IMG/VR virus record: IMGVR_UViG_3300050821_010761
Span: 1 to 64,000 of that record
Origin: a virus
DNA: 64,000 nt
Strand: one strand, 5' to 3'
Below the pieces are notes generated by a model. That model was not told where the DNA came from, searched no databases, and saw only the letters and a list, made by a program, of their open reading frames with translations. Each line of letters starts with the position of its first letter. The first letter of the stretch is position 1. Made by a program: the position numbers and the translations under genes. Positions 34,307 to 42,054 of the stretch are shown here, piece by piece.

Positions 34307-34917
34307 TTTTGATCTTCTCTGTACATATCAAAAAGGCTCAATCGCATTCTCTTTTTTGCGCTTATTCCTGTGTCAGCTAAAATGTTCTCATATTTTTCAA
34401 TAACTTTCCAAGCTTCATCCTCCGTTAATCGGTCTATTGTGTGCTCATCAACTTCAATTTCTATGAAATGTGCCTCTTTTGCAGAATTGTCAGAAACTAC
34501 TGTATAAAAAACAATAGTCGCATCTATAAATTTGTAAATATAGCAATGTTTATGTATCTTACCAACTTTTTTATATCCCATTTTTTCCAATGCCGCATAA
34601 ACTTCTTCAGTTGGAGTACCAGTCACTATCCAATTAGATTCGAATCTATTGATTGAATTTTTTGCTCCCTCTTGTTTTTCTTTTATGGTCCATTGAGCAA
34701 AAAAATTACCATTTGAATCTGGTATATCGGATTTTCTATATCTACCAAAGTGATTAATACCAGGATTCACAAAGAAAGTGTCGGGTCCCTTAACTTCCAA
34801 ATAATCTTCTTGATTTGGAATACTATTTGCAATTCGGATGAATTCTTTAAGAATGTCTTTTTCGGTTCTATATTTGCATTCAAATTCGGTAAATTTTGGT
34901 AATCTATCAATGGTCAT
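34303..34917 (-). CDS. CYTH-superfamily (triphosphate tunnel) enzyme
   Basis: The start is set at ATG 34917, which places the signature near the N terminus and overlaps the upstream gene by 11 bases; a longer frame begins at 34980. In the 204-residue product the CYTH pattern is clear: Glu11-x-Glu13-x-Lys15 (EFECK), Arg59-x-Arg61 (RYR), Lys79 and Lys81 (TIKEK), Arg91-x-Glu93, and near the end Glu153-x-Glu155 (FIEIE). These charged residues line the beta-tunnel that binds a triphosphate and divalent metal. Family members are thiamine triphosphatases, RNA triphosphatases, polyphosphatases and class IV adenylate cyclases. Which reaction this one performs cannot be read from the sequence. It lies between hypothetical genes in the nucleotide-metabolism half. 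Confidence 0.75.
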   Translation of the reverse strand: MTIDRLPKFTEFECKYRTEKDILKEFIRIANSIPNQEDYLEVKGPDTFFVNPGINHFGRYRKSDIPDSNGNFFAQWTIKEKQEGAKNSINRFESNWIVTGTPTEEVYAALEKMGYKKVGKIHKHCYIYKFIDATIVFYTVVSDNSAKEAHFIEIEVDEHTIDRLTEDEAWKVIEKYENILADTGISAKKRMRLSLFDMYREDQK

Positions 34918-35203
34918 AAGACGTTTCTTTGCCAGACAGCCATGCGCCCAGGAGAATCCTTTTCCCAGTATTTTTGTCAAAAAAAAGAAAATTTAATTTA
35001 TCATCCGTGGTCCAGATCCTGATTCTCGGTACGGGGGAAGAAATGTTCAATTGTTTCTGATACTTGGACAATAAAGCATTGAGTTCATGCTGAATTTGAT
35101 CCGCCTTGTCCATACTATAACCGCCTTGAATAGTCTTTTGTAATGGACCAAAGCGTTTCTCCATCCAGAGAAGTTTTTCTATTGCGTCCACATCATCATA
35201 CAT
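34907..35203 (-). CDS. Unassigned small protein
   Basis: A 98-residue protein with a helical first half (DVDAIEKLLWMEKRFGPLQK, ELNALLSKYQKQL) and a beta-like second half (RIRIWTTDDKLNFLFFDKNT). It overlaps the ClpP-like gene by 8 bases and the CYTH gene by 11, so it is firmly within the operon. No motif was recognised. Confidence 0.6.
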   Translation of the reverse strand: MYDDVDAIEKLLWMEKRFGPLQKTIQGGYSMDKADQIQHELNALLSKYQKQLNISSPVPRIRIWTTDDKLNFLFFDKNTGKRILLGAWLSGKETSYDH

Positions 35204-35786
35204 CTGTTTCTTCTCCTAGAATCTTATCAGCAAGCCCCAGATTAACGGATTCCCTTGCATCTAATATAGTATCGAAGTTTAGAAGCTCTTGCAACTTTTT
35301 AAGTTTGAACATAGGATGTTTCTCGTGAATTTTCTCTAAATACAAGGTTTCCATCCATGCAGAGAACTTTTTACATTCTTCGGTCCAACTCCATTGTGCT
35401 TTGGCATGAAGATCCGAATCGGCCAACAATGGGGTGCCGTAATGGATCAATTGCTTGGCATTTGGTGCCATTATACGCTCATCACCAGCCTGAAAAATGA
35501 TGCTGCCCATCGAATGGACATTACCAATGCCAATAATTATTACTTTGCTCGTGCAAGCTCTAATGGTATCATAGATCGCCATGCCATGATATTCGTCGCC
35601 GCCGCAATTGTTCAACTTAATAGTAAGAGGAACATCTGGTTGTATGGCATCCAATATGTGTAACCCTTTTAAAACATTCTCAGCTACGACTTCATCAGAG
35701 TCGCCCACGGTAATGAGGGTTTTACTTGGCAAGTGGATGCCATAGTCATATAGCTTGTCGATATCGTCTCGGTTTATTTTCGCCAT
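35196..35786 (-). CDS. ClpP-like serine protease
   Basis: A 196-residue protein matching the ClpP fold: LTIKLNNCGGDEYHGMAIYD (oxyanion region), catalytic Ser92 in VHSMGSI, His115 in LIHYG, and Asp172 in NFDTILDARESVNLGLADKI, in the place of the ClpP aspartate. The triad is complete. Phages use ClpP-type enzymes mostly as prohead proteases that trim the scaffold, but here the gene is in the replication half, next to a primase, with no portal or capsid gene in view. Intracellular protein turnover is therefore as likely. The usual hydrophobic ClpX-docking features cannot be judged. Confidence 0.8.
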   Translation of the reverse strand: MAKINRDDIDKLYDYGIHLPSKTLITVGDSDEVVAENVLKGLHILDAIQPDVPLTIKLNNCGGDEYHGMAIYDTIRACTSKVIIIGIGNVHSMGSIIFQAGDERIMAPNAKQLIHYGTPLLADSDLHAKAQWSWTEECKKFSAWMETLYLEKIHEKHPMFKLKKLQELLNFDTILDARESVNLGLADKILGEETDV

Positions 35787-35788
35787 AT

Positions 35789-36664
35789 TTACTTCTTGTC
35801 TACGGTTTTAAATGCACTACGAATGGTAGTTTTCCATTCCTTTTCTTTGAAATCTTTTTCTGGAGTGAAAAATCCACCTAATATCTCGATTGTATCACTT
35901 TCGGCATAGCCTGACAATGCAAATTCGTAAGCTAGGGCGTACCATTGATTCGACCTACCTTTTCTTTTATCCAGTCCAAATTCCTTGATTCTAGCCAATC
36001 TTTTCTTTGCCCATGGACGAATTTTGTCATAATTAAACTCGTCACTAGTCCTTTCTCTGACTGGCTTGTTGTTTGGTCTCGCTTCTGGGTGCTTTTTTAG
36101 CCAATCTGCTAAGTCTGCTATTTTAACTGGGCCTTTAAACTCAATCAGGCGTTGCTTTTTCCCTGGTTCTCTATAGGCGCCAGGAATTCTTATGGAACGA
36201 CTTGGGTTGAACGTCTTCTGATCCGCTAAGGGGATAGCTCTTAAGGTCCACTGGGCAAATAGGCGGTATGTTTCCTCATTAGGAAAATCCTGGTCTAATG
36301 AGATTAAAACGTGCGCAGATTTATTTCCAGAGAATATGATAGCGCTATACGGCAAATTTATTGTCTTAATGTATTCAATCTGGGATTTTATGGATCCAGT
36401 ATCAATTTCAACCAGGATATTTCTAAACGCGGTGCAGCTTTTATCTTCTCTCCATTTATTATTGGGATTTAATGAAACCAGGGTCAAGTCATTACTGTGT
36501 ATGTATCTAATTGGGACATTACTATGGGGTGAAATCAATGGAACTTCATCGGACGAGACAGCATACAAAGGAATGCTATGATAGCCATATTTATTATGAC
36601 TCACGCAGACGCTTTCGCCCTCTCTAAACATTAGGGAAAGGATTTTTTTACCTGTTTCGTCCAT
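35789..36664 (-). CDS. Archaeo-eukaryotic-type primase (PrimPol-like)
   Basis: A 291-residue protein with the catalytic layout of the AEP superfamily: acidic motif Glu86-x-Asp88 (VEIDTG), then SGNKSAH with His118 (motif II), and later a basic and acidic stretch (DQKTFNPSRSIRIPGAYREP) that fits motif III and the template loop. The C-terminal 100 residues are helical and charged like primase C-terminal domains. It would make the primers for the phage fork and no DnaG-type primase was seen in the window. It lies two bases from the ClpP-like gene and close to the DnaB-like helicase, as expected for a primosome. Confidence 0.65.
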   Translation of the reverse strand: MDETGKKILSLMFREGESVCVSHNKYGYHSIPLYAVSSDEVPLISPHSNVPIRYIHSNDLTLVSLNPNNKWREDKSCTAFRNILVEIDTGSIKSQIEYIKTINLPYSAIIFSGNKSAHVLISLDQDFPNEETYRLFAQWTLRAIPLADQKTFNPSRSIRIPGAYREPGKKQRLIEFKGPVKIADLADWLKKHPEARPNNKPVRERTSDEFNYDKIRPWAKKRLARIKEFGLDKRKGRSNQWYALAYEFALSGYAESDTIEILGGFFTPEKDFKEKEWKTTIRSAFKTVDKK

Positions 36665-36671
36665 TTACGCC

Positions 36672-37064
36672 TTAAGTAGTAATAGCAGTTCCTTGAGCAG
36701 CTTCTTTAACGTCTTTAATAGCCTTTTCTTCTGCTTCTTTAGCTGCCTTTTCTTCTTGTTGTTGCTTCATTTGTTCCCTAATTATTTCTAACTGTGCTTT
36801 GTAAGTTAGCATGGTCTCGTGGAGTTCTTCAAGTGTGGGATATTTTTGGACGAATTGTTTAGCTCCGTATGGCGTCAAAACAGGCTGATCTACCTCTTTC
36901 GTAGTTGGTTCTTCGCCTTCTTTGCCAGGAACGATTTCCGTAACCTTTCTGGTCACCAATTGAGAAGTACCTTTTCTCAGGATGGTTTGCCACTTGCTGG
37001 AAACTCCAAAGACTTCTTTAGACAATTCGTTCAGTTCCATTCGAAATTTACGAGAGATATCCAT
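36672..37064 (-). CDS. Unassigned coiled-coil protein
   Basis: A 130-residue protein with a globular first half (KWQTILRKGTSQLVTRKVTE) and a strongly charged helix at residues 85-125 (IIREQMKQQQEEKAAKEAEE) predicted to form a coiled coil. The start shares one base with the stop of the next upstream gene. Found between helicase and primase genes; a replisome adaptor is possible but unproven. Confidence 0.6.
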   Translation of the reverse strand: MDISRKFRMELNELSKEVFGVSSKWQTILRKGTSQLVTRKVTEIVPGKEGEEPTTKEVDQPVLTPYGAKQFVQKYPTLEELHETMLTYKAQLEIIREQMKQQQEEKAAKEAEEKAIKDVKEAAQGTAITT

Positions 37065-37390
37065 TATTTTTTCCTACTTTCTATTAATTCCTTCTTACCG
37101 CAACTGCAACTATTGCAATAGGCGGTTGGCTCCGAGCATGGACTAACAGCCTGCGTTGGTATGTCCAGTGGACTTCTTGCATCTAGCACGTCCATTTCAA
37201 TCTTACCACCGACTGGTAGACCAAACAACATAATTTTATTGTTGGGAAAAAGCGTGGATAATTGACGCTTTAGCCCACTTAGGTCAGTTTCAGACGTATC
37301 ATCCACGTACACCTTTACAACCAAGACTTGACCTGGCAAAAGGTTCAATTTTGTTACTTCCACTTCTGTAATTTTTAACTCATTCTCCAT
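37064..37390 (-). CDS. Small protein with Cys-rich tail
   Basis: A 108-residue protein. Residues 1-80 are beta-rich (LPGQVLVVKVYVDDTSETDL); the end has five Cys, four of them in SPCSEPTAYCNSCSCGKK, able to bind a metal. It overlaps the helicase gene by 11 bases. The pattern around LPGQVLVVKV and LFPNNKIMLFGLPVGGKIEM occurs in phage proteins of unknown role. No family assigned. Confidence 0.6.
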   Translation of the reverse strand: MENELKITEVEVTKLNLLPGQVLVVKVYVDDTSETDLSGLKRQLSTLFPNNKIMLFGLPVGGKIEMDVLDARSPLDIPTQAVSPCSEPTAYCNSCSCGKKELIESRKK

Positions 37391-38546
37391 TTTCTTCTCC
37401 TGAATCAGCTTGCACGTTAGGCAGCCCGATTCTCCTATCTGCGTCCCTCATGTCTCTTTCTAGTTTCATTGCGGCAATTTTTGCTATGAATTCATCATCG
37501 TGATTGACGTATTTTCCTTTATCCCAACCAGTTTTGTATTCTTTACCAATGGATTCCGTAAAACGGCTCTTCCAAACCTTCCACTCAGTGGCGTGATTTT
37601 CGAAATCCGCAGACATCTCGACTACAAAGGTAGCTGAATCTGCTATGATCTTTCTTCCTTTGATCCTTTGCTGCCAAGGCGTTCTGTCTTGATCGTCTGG
37701 AGGATTCATTTGACCCATCAAAACTATAGGAGCAGGATAGATGTTTTTATAACGATCCAACATACGAGCAAGTCTTGCTTGTACTTCGTTTTCACTCATG
37801 AATTGGTCTTTTTGGGAATAAATAATGTTCTGATAATAATCGATCAGGATGACATCGTAGTAGATCTTCTTTTCAATGAGATTATCAAAGATAGAGGCAA
37901 TACCCTCTAAGCTTGTGCTGACGCCATGACCGCCAGAATAAGTATTGTCGGCAACTGTTATTAACCCGTCTTTTGCCCAAATAGGGATTGCTCTGGTGAA
38001 TGTTTTAGCCTGTTCGTCGGTGAACTTGCTATGATTAGTGTAAGTCCAACCCTTTTGAAGTGCTGTAACCCTATTATAAACGTCTTCTGCTTTTTCTTCA
38101 TTGGTAATTACGAAGGATCTACGATATTTGCCAGTGGCTGGATTTATTGAATTTTTTACATTAAATACTATATTAGCAACAGCGGTAGATTTTCCTTCTC
38201 CTGTCTTGGCACCAACGAAAATGAGGTTTTTCCTAAAGAACGGTACCACACCATTAAAAACATCAGAAATGAAATACATTGGCGACTTGGCAGATTCTAT
38301 GTATTCATCATTATTTCTTTGAAGTTCTTTGATTTGATCCTCTGTGAGAGCGTCGTAATTAGCATTTTTAGCTAATTGCATGTCTTTCTCATCTTGTTGT
38401 AACTTTTCTAGCTGAGAATCAACTCGTTTGCTATCGATGAGAGCGCGCTTCTTAGAAGTCTCATGTTTGAGAATCTCGTACTTTTCTTCTTCTGCATTCT
38501 TTGAAAGAAAGTCCTGTATTGCAGCAGTATCTTTTGGATCACTCAT
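37380..38546 (-). CDS. Replicative helicase (DnaB-like RecA-fold ATPase)
   Basis: The start at ATG 38546 is preceded by GGAG at good spacing and overlaps the upstream stop; a longer frame begins at 38561. The 388-residue protein has Walker A GAKTGEGKST, Walker B VILIDYYQNI, a motif-3-like IVLMGQMNPP, and a later KIIADSATFVVEM, the usual order of DnaB-family hexameric helicases. The N-terminal 75 residues are a charged helix in place of the full DnaB N-domain. It would unwind the fork for the DnaE-type polymerase at 45581. The flanking genes include the primase and a small acidic protein at 38539 that might be its loader. Confidence 0.75.
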   Translation of the reverse strand: MSDPKDTAAIQDFLSKNAEEEKYEILKHETSKKRALIDSKRVDSQLEKLQQDEKDMQLAKNANYDALTEDQIKELQRNNDEYIESAKSPMYFISDVFNGVVPFFRKNLIFVGAKTGEGKSTAVANIVFNVKNSINPATGKYRRSFVITNEEKAEDVYNRVTALQKGWTYTNHSKFTDEQAKTFTRAIPIWAKDGLITVADNTYSGGHGVSTSLEGIASIFDNLIEKKIYYDVILIDYYQNIIYSQKDQFMSENEVQARLARMLDRYKNIYPAPIVLMGQMNPPDDQDRTPWQQRIKGRKIIADSATFVVEMSADFENHATEWKVWKSRFTESIGKEYKTGWDKGKYVNHDDEFIAKIAAMKLERDMRDADRRIGLPNVQADSGEENGE

Positions 38547-39072
38547 CGTCATCTCCATCAAGATCTGCTAAAGGATCATTATTTACCATCTTGTCTGTAA
38601 CCTTGCCAAAACCTTTGCCAGGTATATAGCTTGGTTTAGTAATGACGTTTTCTTTTATCTTAATTGGAGGTGGTCCTGCTGTCTTTTCGAGATGTATTTT
38701 GGCCTTCTCTTGCTCTATTGGCTGGGCTTCTGCTATGGAAAATTTAGAGGGAAATCTTTCTCTTACTGCATGCATCCAATGTCTTTCGATCTGGATACGC
38801 CATTCTTTAAGCTTTCCTTCGTACTTATAAGGAGTGCAGAAACGCTGAATGTCTAGTGAAAGTTTTTCACTTCTTATTTGTTTTTCGCTGTAGCCAATTC
38901 CAATGAAAGTCAGGACCAATGAGTTCATGGCCGTTACATAATCCCTAATTTCAAAATAGGGCATACCTTGGCGATTGATTCTCTCGTTTCCGTGGAGTCT
39001 TTGCCACTTATCGAGAAGATCATTCAACTCTTCATTGGTTAAAGTAGGAACCTCTTGGCTATTTTCTGGCAT
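38539..39072 (-). CDS. Unassigned helicase-adjacent protein with acidic tail
   Basis: A 177-residue protein, mostly helical, with an aromatic/basic middle (KLKEWRIQIERHWMHAVRER) and a very acidic end (DPLADLDGDDDE) like tails of SSB-interacting proteins. Overlaps the helicase start by 8 bases and the sigma-like gene by 14. By place it could be a helicase loader or replisome adaptor, which is inference only. Confidence 0.6.
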   Translation of the reverse strand: MPENSQEVPTLTNEELNDLLDKWQRLHGNERINRQGMPYFEIRDYVTAMNSLVLTFIGIGYSEKQIRSEKLSLDIQRFCTPYKYEGKLKEWRIQIERHWMHAVRERFPSKFSIAEAQPIEQEKAKIHLEKTAGPPPIKIKENVITKPSYIPGKGFGKVTDKMVNNDPLADLDGDDDE

Positions 39073-39994
39073 ATTCTATGCCCATATTCCTCAGGTATTT
39101 CTTTGCGATACCGATTTCTTCTTCAAAAACTGGATTATTTTCGTTTTTTTCGATGAAATCAAACAGGGTTTTTGCTTTTTCTTCCTTTGGACTATTTTTG
39201 AACACTTTCACTTTTTTGTCAAATCTTATTTCCTGCTGCTCGTTCATGAGAATTCTTTCTGGATTCATGTTATGATAATGTTCGTGTGGATCCAAACCAG
39301 CACCAGCAAAATCTAAAACGGTCAGATTCCTTTGCTCTAGGGGAACCGCAATGTACCAGCTACCAGCAAATTGGAACGACTCCCCGACTTTTGCTTTGGC
39401 TTTTTTCTTTATAGCTTTAAACGCCACGCCATCAAGCCGTTTGAATCCATAGGCTTCGTTGTCCTCAATAAGTTTGTAAAATTCACTGGGCGGCTTGCTG
39501 GGACCATAAAAAGCGACGTATTCGTCTACCTGTAGACCCTTGATGTTCTTTGCTTTCTGACGGCAGATCCTTACTAAGTCTTCCATCCTCTGTTTCATGA
39601 ACATTGTAAAATTTGCTTTATTCTTCTCTTGAATCTCTTTTTTGCCAGGGGTTTTGTTTTCTTTCTTTGTATAGTTTACATAGAATTCTTCATATTTCTG
39701 GATGTTCCTTTTTTCATCGAATTCGAATAAACCTAGAAATTCCGTCAAATAAATTCGACCAATATTCATTAGGCAATCTGCATCCATGCCAACGGTATGA
39801 AAAAGATACACGTAAGTATAGAAGGTCTTACGTGTCAAACGCCTAACTATGCGCATGTAAGGCTGCATTTCCAGCAATGTGGGGTTATAGTCAACCCTAC
39901 GCAAGTACTGATGCCTAAAATAGCACAGCTCGAATTCTTCTTTTGAATGAATCTTTCTCTTTTCTGCTTGCGGTCGTTCTACTAATTCTTTCAT
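39059..39994 (-). CDS. Sigma-like protein (region-2 resemblance)
   Basis: A 311-residue protein with AAGGAAG before its ATG. Residues about 45-95 (PYMRIVRRLTRKTFYTYVYL, then GMDADCLMNIGRIYLTEFLG) look like sigma-70 regions 2.1-2.2, where the core-binding helix normally reads DLIQIGxxGL. The rest is charged; residues 120-190 are Lys-rich and helical, and the C terminus holds an acidic segment. Regions 3 and 4 were not recognised. A second, clearer sigma factor is at the right edge of the window. Possible role: a divergent sigma or RNA-polymerase-binding protein for phage transcription. The match is by eye and could be wrong. Confidence 0.4.
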   Translation of the reverse strand: MKELVERPQAEKRKIHSKEEFELCYFRHQYLRRVDYNPTLLEMQPYMRIVRRLTRKTFYTYVYLFHTVGMDADCLMNIGRIYLTEFLGLFEFDEKRNIQKYEEFYVNYTKKENKTPGKKEIQEKNKANFTMFMKQRMEDLVRICRQKAKNIKGLQVDEYVAFYGPSKPPSEFYKLIEDNEAYGFKRLDGVAFKAIKKKAKAKVGESFQFAGSWYIAVPLEQRNLTVLDFAGAGLDPHEHYHNMNPERILMNEQQEIRFDKKVKVFKNSPKEEKAKTLFDFIEKNENNPVFEEEIGIAKKYLRNMGIEYARK

Positions 39995-40032
39995 TTCTTC
40001 CTTGAAAATAGATAAGCCAGACGCGACGCTCT

Positions 40033-40143
40033 TTAATTCATGCTCATAACAAAATCACTTGGTCTACCGTCAGCGTGTTCCCAGCGGTGTCCATTACCAT
40101 TTCGGGCTAGGGTGCCAGGCGCACCCTTCCACGCATTTATCTA
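40033..40143 (-). other. Stop-free 35-codon extension behind the recombinase amber stop
   Basis: After the TAG of the RecA-like gene (40143-40141) the same frame stays open for 35 codons to TAA (40035-40033). The encoded stretch (starting INAWKGAPGTLARNGN, then HRWEHADGRPSDFV) has a balanced, protein-like composition and is visibly more G+C-rich than the neighbouring genes. There is no ATG, GTG or TTG in the frame before its last few codons, so it could be made only by read-through or an unusual start. The 146-base gap it fills is the longest in the minus-strand half. A noncoding RNA is an alternative. Confidence 0.35.
40110..40126 (-). terminator. Hairpin behind the recombinase gene
   Basis: GGGTGC (40110-40115) and GCACCC (40121-40126) form a strong 6-bp stem with a 5-base loop, 15 bases after the recombinase stop on the minus strand. 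No T run follows, so it is at most an inefficient terminator or an mRNA-end stabiliser; it could also be part of a structured RNA. Confidence 0.35.
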
Positions 40144-41193
40144 TGTTTTATTTGCATCTAGCGCTTTTAGTTGATCTAGAATTGCTTTTGCCATCTCTGG
40201 ATCATCCTTGATAGCTAGAGCGGTTTCTTTTTTTCCATTGTAATTAGTGCCATTAAAAGTATAAGTTCTGTTGTTCGTGGTTGTGATTATGCCATTGTTT
40301 TTAGCCAAGAAAAAGATCTCCTCGTGTTGATTAATGATACCTTTTTGATAATCCATGGTGAACACTCCAGATCTACCTTGCGGCCCAATAGAATTTGCTT
40401 CACATTTCACGTATATACGATGCCCAGTGAGTAATTTATTATCGCGCGCGTCTTTAATGTCTTCTTCAAAAGCTTTTCCTTCAATGTCTGCCTTGTCTTC
40501 AGCAGCCCCCGCACGTTTGAGAGAAACAAAATATTCGAAAGCGTGCTTCACAGCCCACGACGCTTCCATCTTTTCTTTTGGTCCGTATTTACCAGCTTCT
40601 AAATTACCGCGCATTTGCGATGTTGCTATCAAAAGTATTTTATTACGTTTACAAAAAGGTACCAATTTTGAAAGACCGATCTGTACCGTTAAGGCGTGAT
40701 CGCCCACCAAATGATCTGTGGCCGATTCCGCACCCTCCCGTTTCACGCCTTGAATATTGGACAAGGAATCCACAGCAAGCATTCTTAGCGGCATCCCATC
40801 CTGAACCATAGGCTTAATGTCATTTTCTACACGATCAAATATCTCCGCTGGACTATTGGTGTCGTAAATAATCATGCGATCCTGATCGATTTCAGGGAAG
40901 ATTTTACCTTGGAGGGCGCCTCGCAATTCAGTGTTAAAAATGATTGCAATACCATCTGGATCACGACGCTGCATTTCTAGGACCATGGAGTAAATGGACA
41001 AAGATTTTCCTGCCTTTTGTTCGGAGAAGAATAGTACAGAAGCGTTTTTTGGAATACCGTGGCTTTTGTTAGCAAAAATCCAATTAAAATAGGGACTTGG
41101 AGTATAAAGACAATTTTCTTCAGCAAAAGAATCATAATTAGGATCAACGGAATCGTCATACCCACGCAGTTGTTTGGTCCATTTATTTGGCAT
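40141..41193 (-). CDS. RecA/UvsX-like recombinase
   Basis: A 350-residue RecA-fold ATPase. Walker A is SEQKAGKS (residues 57-64), with Ser in place of the first Gly, Walker B is MLAVDSLSNI, and LLIATSQMRGN gives the sensor/Q motif. The N-terminal 40 residues are a short oligomerisation arm and the C terminus (EMAKAILDQLKALDANK) is a short helix. It should form filaments on ssDNA for strand exchange and recombination-dependent replication, together with the gp32-like SSB upstream and the SbcCD pair. The gene ends in amber TAG with an open frame behind it. Three small genes separate it from the SSB gene. Confidence 0.75.
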   Translation of the reverse strand: MPNKWTKQLRGYDDSVDPNYDSFAEENCLYTPSPYFNWIFANKSHGIPKNASVLFFSEQKAGKSLSIYSMVLEMQRRDPDGIAIIFNTELRGALQGKIFPEIDQDRMIIYDTNSPAEIFDRVENDIKPMVQDGMPLRMLAVDSLSNIQGVKREGAESATDHLVGDHALTVQIGLSKLVPFCKRNKILLIATSQMRGNLEAGKYGPKEKMEASWAVKHAFEYFVSLKRAGAAEDKADIEGKAFEEDIKDARDNKLLTGHRIYVKCEANSIGPQGRSGVFTMDYQKGIINQHEEIFFLAKNNGIITTTNNRTYTFNGTNYNGKKETALAIKDDPEMAKAILDQLKALDANKT

Positions 41194-41196
41194 TTT

Positions 41197-41463
41197 TTAT
41201 CCTGTAATCGCTTTAAGACGCTTCATTGCGGCTTGGGTTTGTATTTCTAAAATACGAATTTCTAGCATGGTCGCCAATTCTGGAATTTGATGGAGGGTAC
41301 GGGTAGCGTCAAAAATATCATTGTTGAATTGGTCATCCAGTAATGTTCTAGCGAGGGAGATTGTAACCGTACCATCTGGATGCATTTTACGAGGACAATC
41401 AGAAAGAATTTTAAACGCTTGCATTAGAGTCACTATCGTTTGGTTTAATTGCGTAGATTCCAT
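41197..41463 (-). CDS. Unassigned small helical protein
   Basis: An 88-residue helical protein (TLMQAFKILSDCPRKMHPDG, LARTLLDDQFNN) ending four bases before the recombinase start, preceded by a Shine-Dalgarno-like GGAG. No motif recognised. Its position suggests it is cotranslated with the recombinase. Confidence 0.6.
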   Translation of the reverse strand: MESTQLNQTIVTLMQAFKILSDCPRKMHPDGTVTISLARTLLDDQFNNDIFDATRTLHQIPELATMLEIRILEIQTQAAMKRLKAITG

Positions 41464-41470
41464 TTTTCTC

Positions 41471-41722
41471 CTAAATTTTTAATACAAATGAGGAATTTGT
41501 GGCAGGGTGAAGAGGCTCTGCTACCTGTTGGGCTACTTGGTTATTTGTCAACGCAATTATGGCGTCGGTAAGTTGCGCTACTCTTTTTTCTAAATTATCT
41601 AATCTCATGTGTAAAATATTCAATTCTTTCTGAAGCGCAAAGGCTGTGCCGTTAGGATTAAAGTGTTGGTTATCAAGAGATTGGATTAATCCGTCCATGT
41701 AACTTTGTGGATATGGTCCCAT
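41471..41722 (-). CDS. Small coiled-coil protein
   Basis: An 83-residue protein whose middle (LQKELNILHMRLDNLEKRVA) has a clear heptad pattern, followed by a short Val/Ala-rich tail. It shares one base with the stop of the gene upstream. Probably a small oligomeric adaptor; no family recognised. Confidence 0.6.
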   Translation of the reverse strand: MGPYPQSYMDGLIQSLDNQHFNPNGTAFALQKELNILHMRLDNLEKRVAQLTDAIIALTNNQVAQQVAEPLHPATNSSFVLKI

Positions 41723-42054
41723 TACTTCAACTCCAAATCTAATTTTATGTGGATTGCTTCGTTGCCATAATAACCTCGATATTCGTCGCCTTCAAGCGGA
41801 CTAACATCGTACGTTATCGGTATATCGTTTCGATGACAAAATCGCGCAAAGTCATCTCCACACACATCGAAACTATTTTTAATCAGCCCTTCCAGTTGGC
41901 GATAGGGAATATCAGTTTGGCCACCTAGTTCCACAATCTTATGCGCAGTATCAATCATTTCTAGAACTCTTAACTTGGCAGTAGACACTTTCAGTTTATT
42001 AAGTTCTTGTAGTATGTATTGCTTGTTTATTTCGTATTCTTTCTGCAAGCTCAT
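41722..42054 (-). CDS. Unassigned small protein
   Basis: A 110-residue protein: helical first half with a heptad-like start (YEINKQYILQELNKLKVSTA) and a globular second half containing CGDDFARFCHRNDIPITYDV. It overlaps the upstream gene by ATGA. No family recognised; operon context is DNA recombination. Confidence 0.6.
   Translation of the reverse strand: MSLQKEYEINKQYILQELNKLKVSTAKLRVLEMIDTAHKIVELGGQTDIPYRQLEGLIKNSFDVCGDDFARFCHRNDIPITYDVSPLEGDEYRGYYGNEAIHIKLDLELK

Noticed and set aside
39995-40140. tRNA gene in the gap behind the recombinase
   Set aside because: The region has a strong hairpin and higher G+C, but no T-loop consensus or cloverleaf with matching acceptor stem could be built on either strand.
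41932-41942. Another CAATCTTAT in the minus-strand half
   Set aside because: It lies inside a coding region read on the other strand, without the palindrome, so it is probably chance and a warning that the 9-mer alone is not specific.
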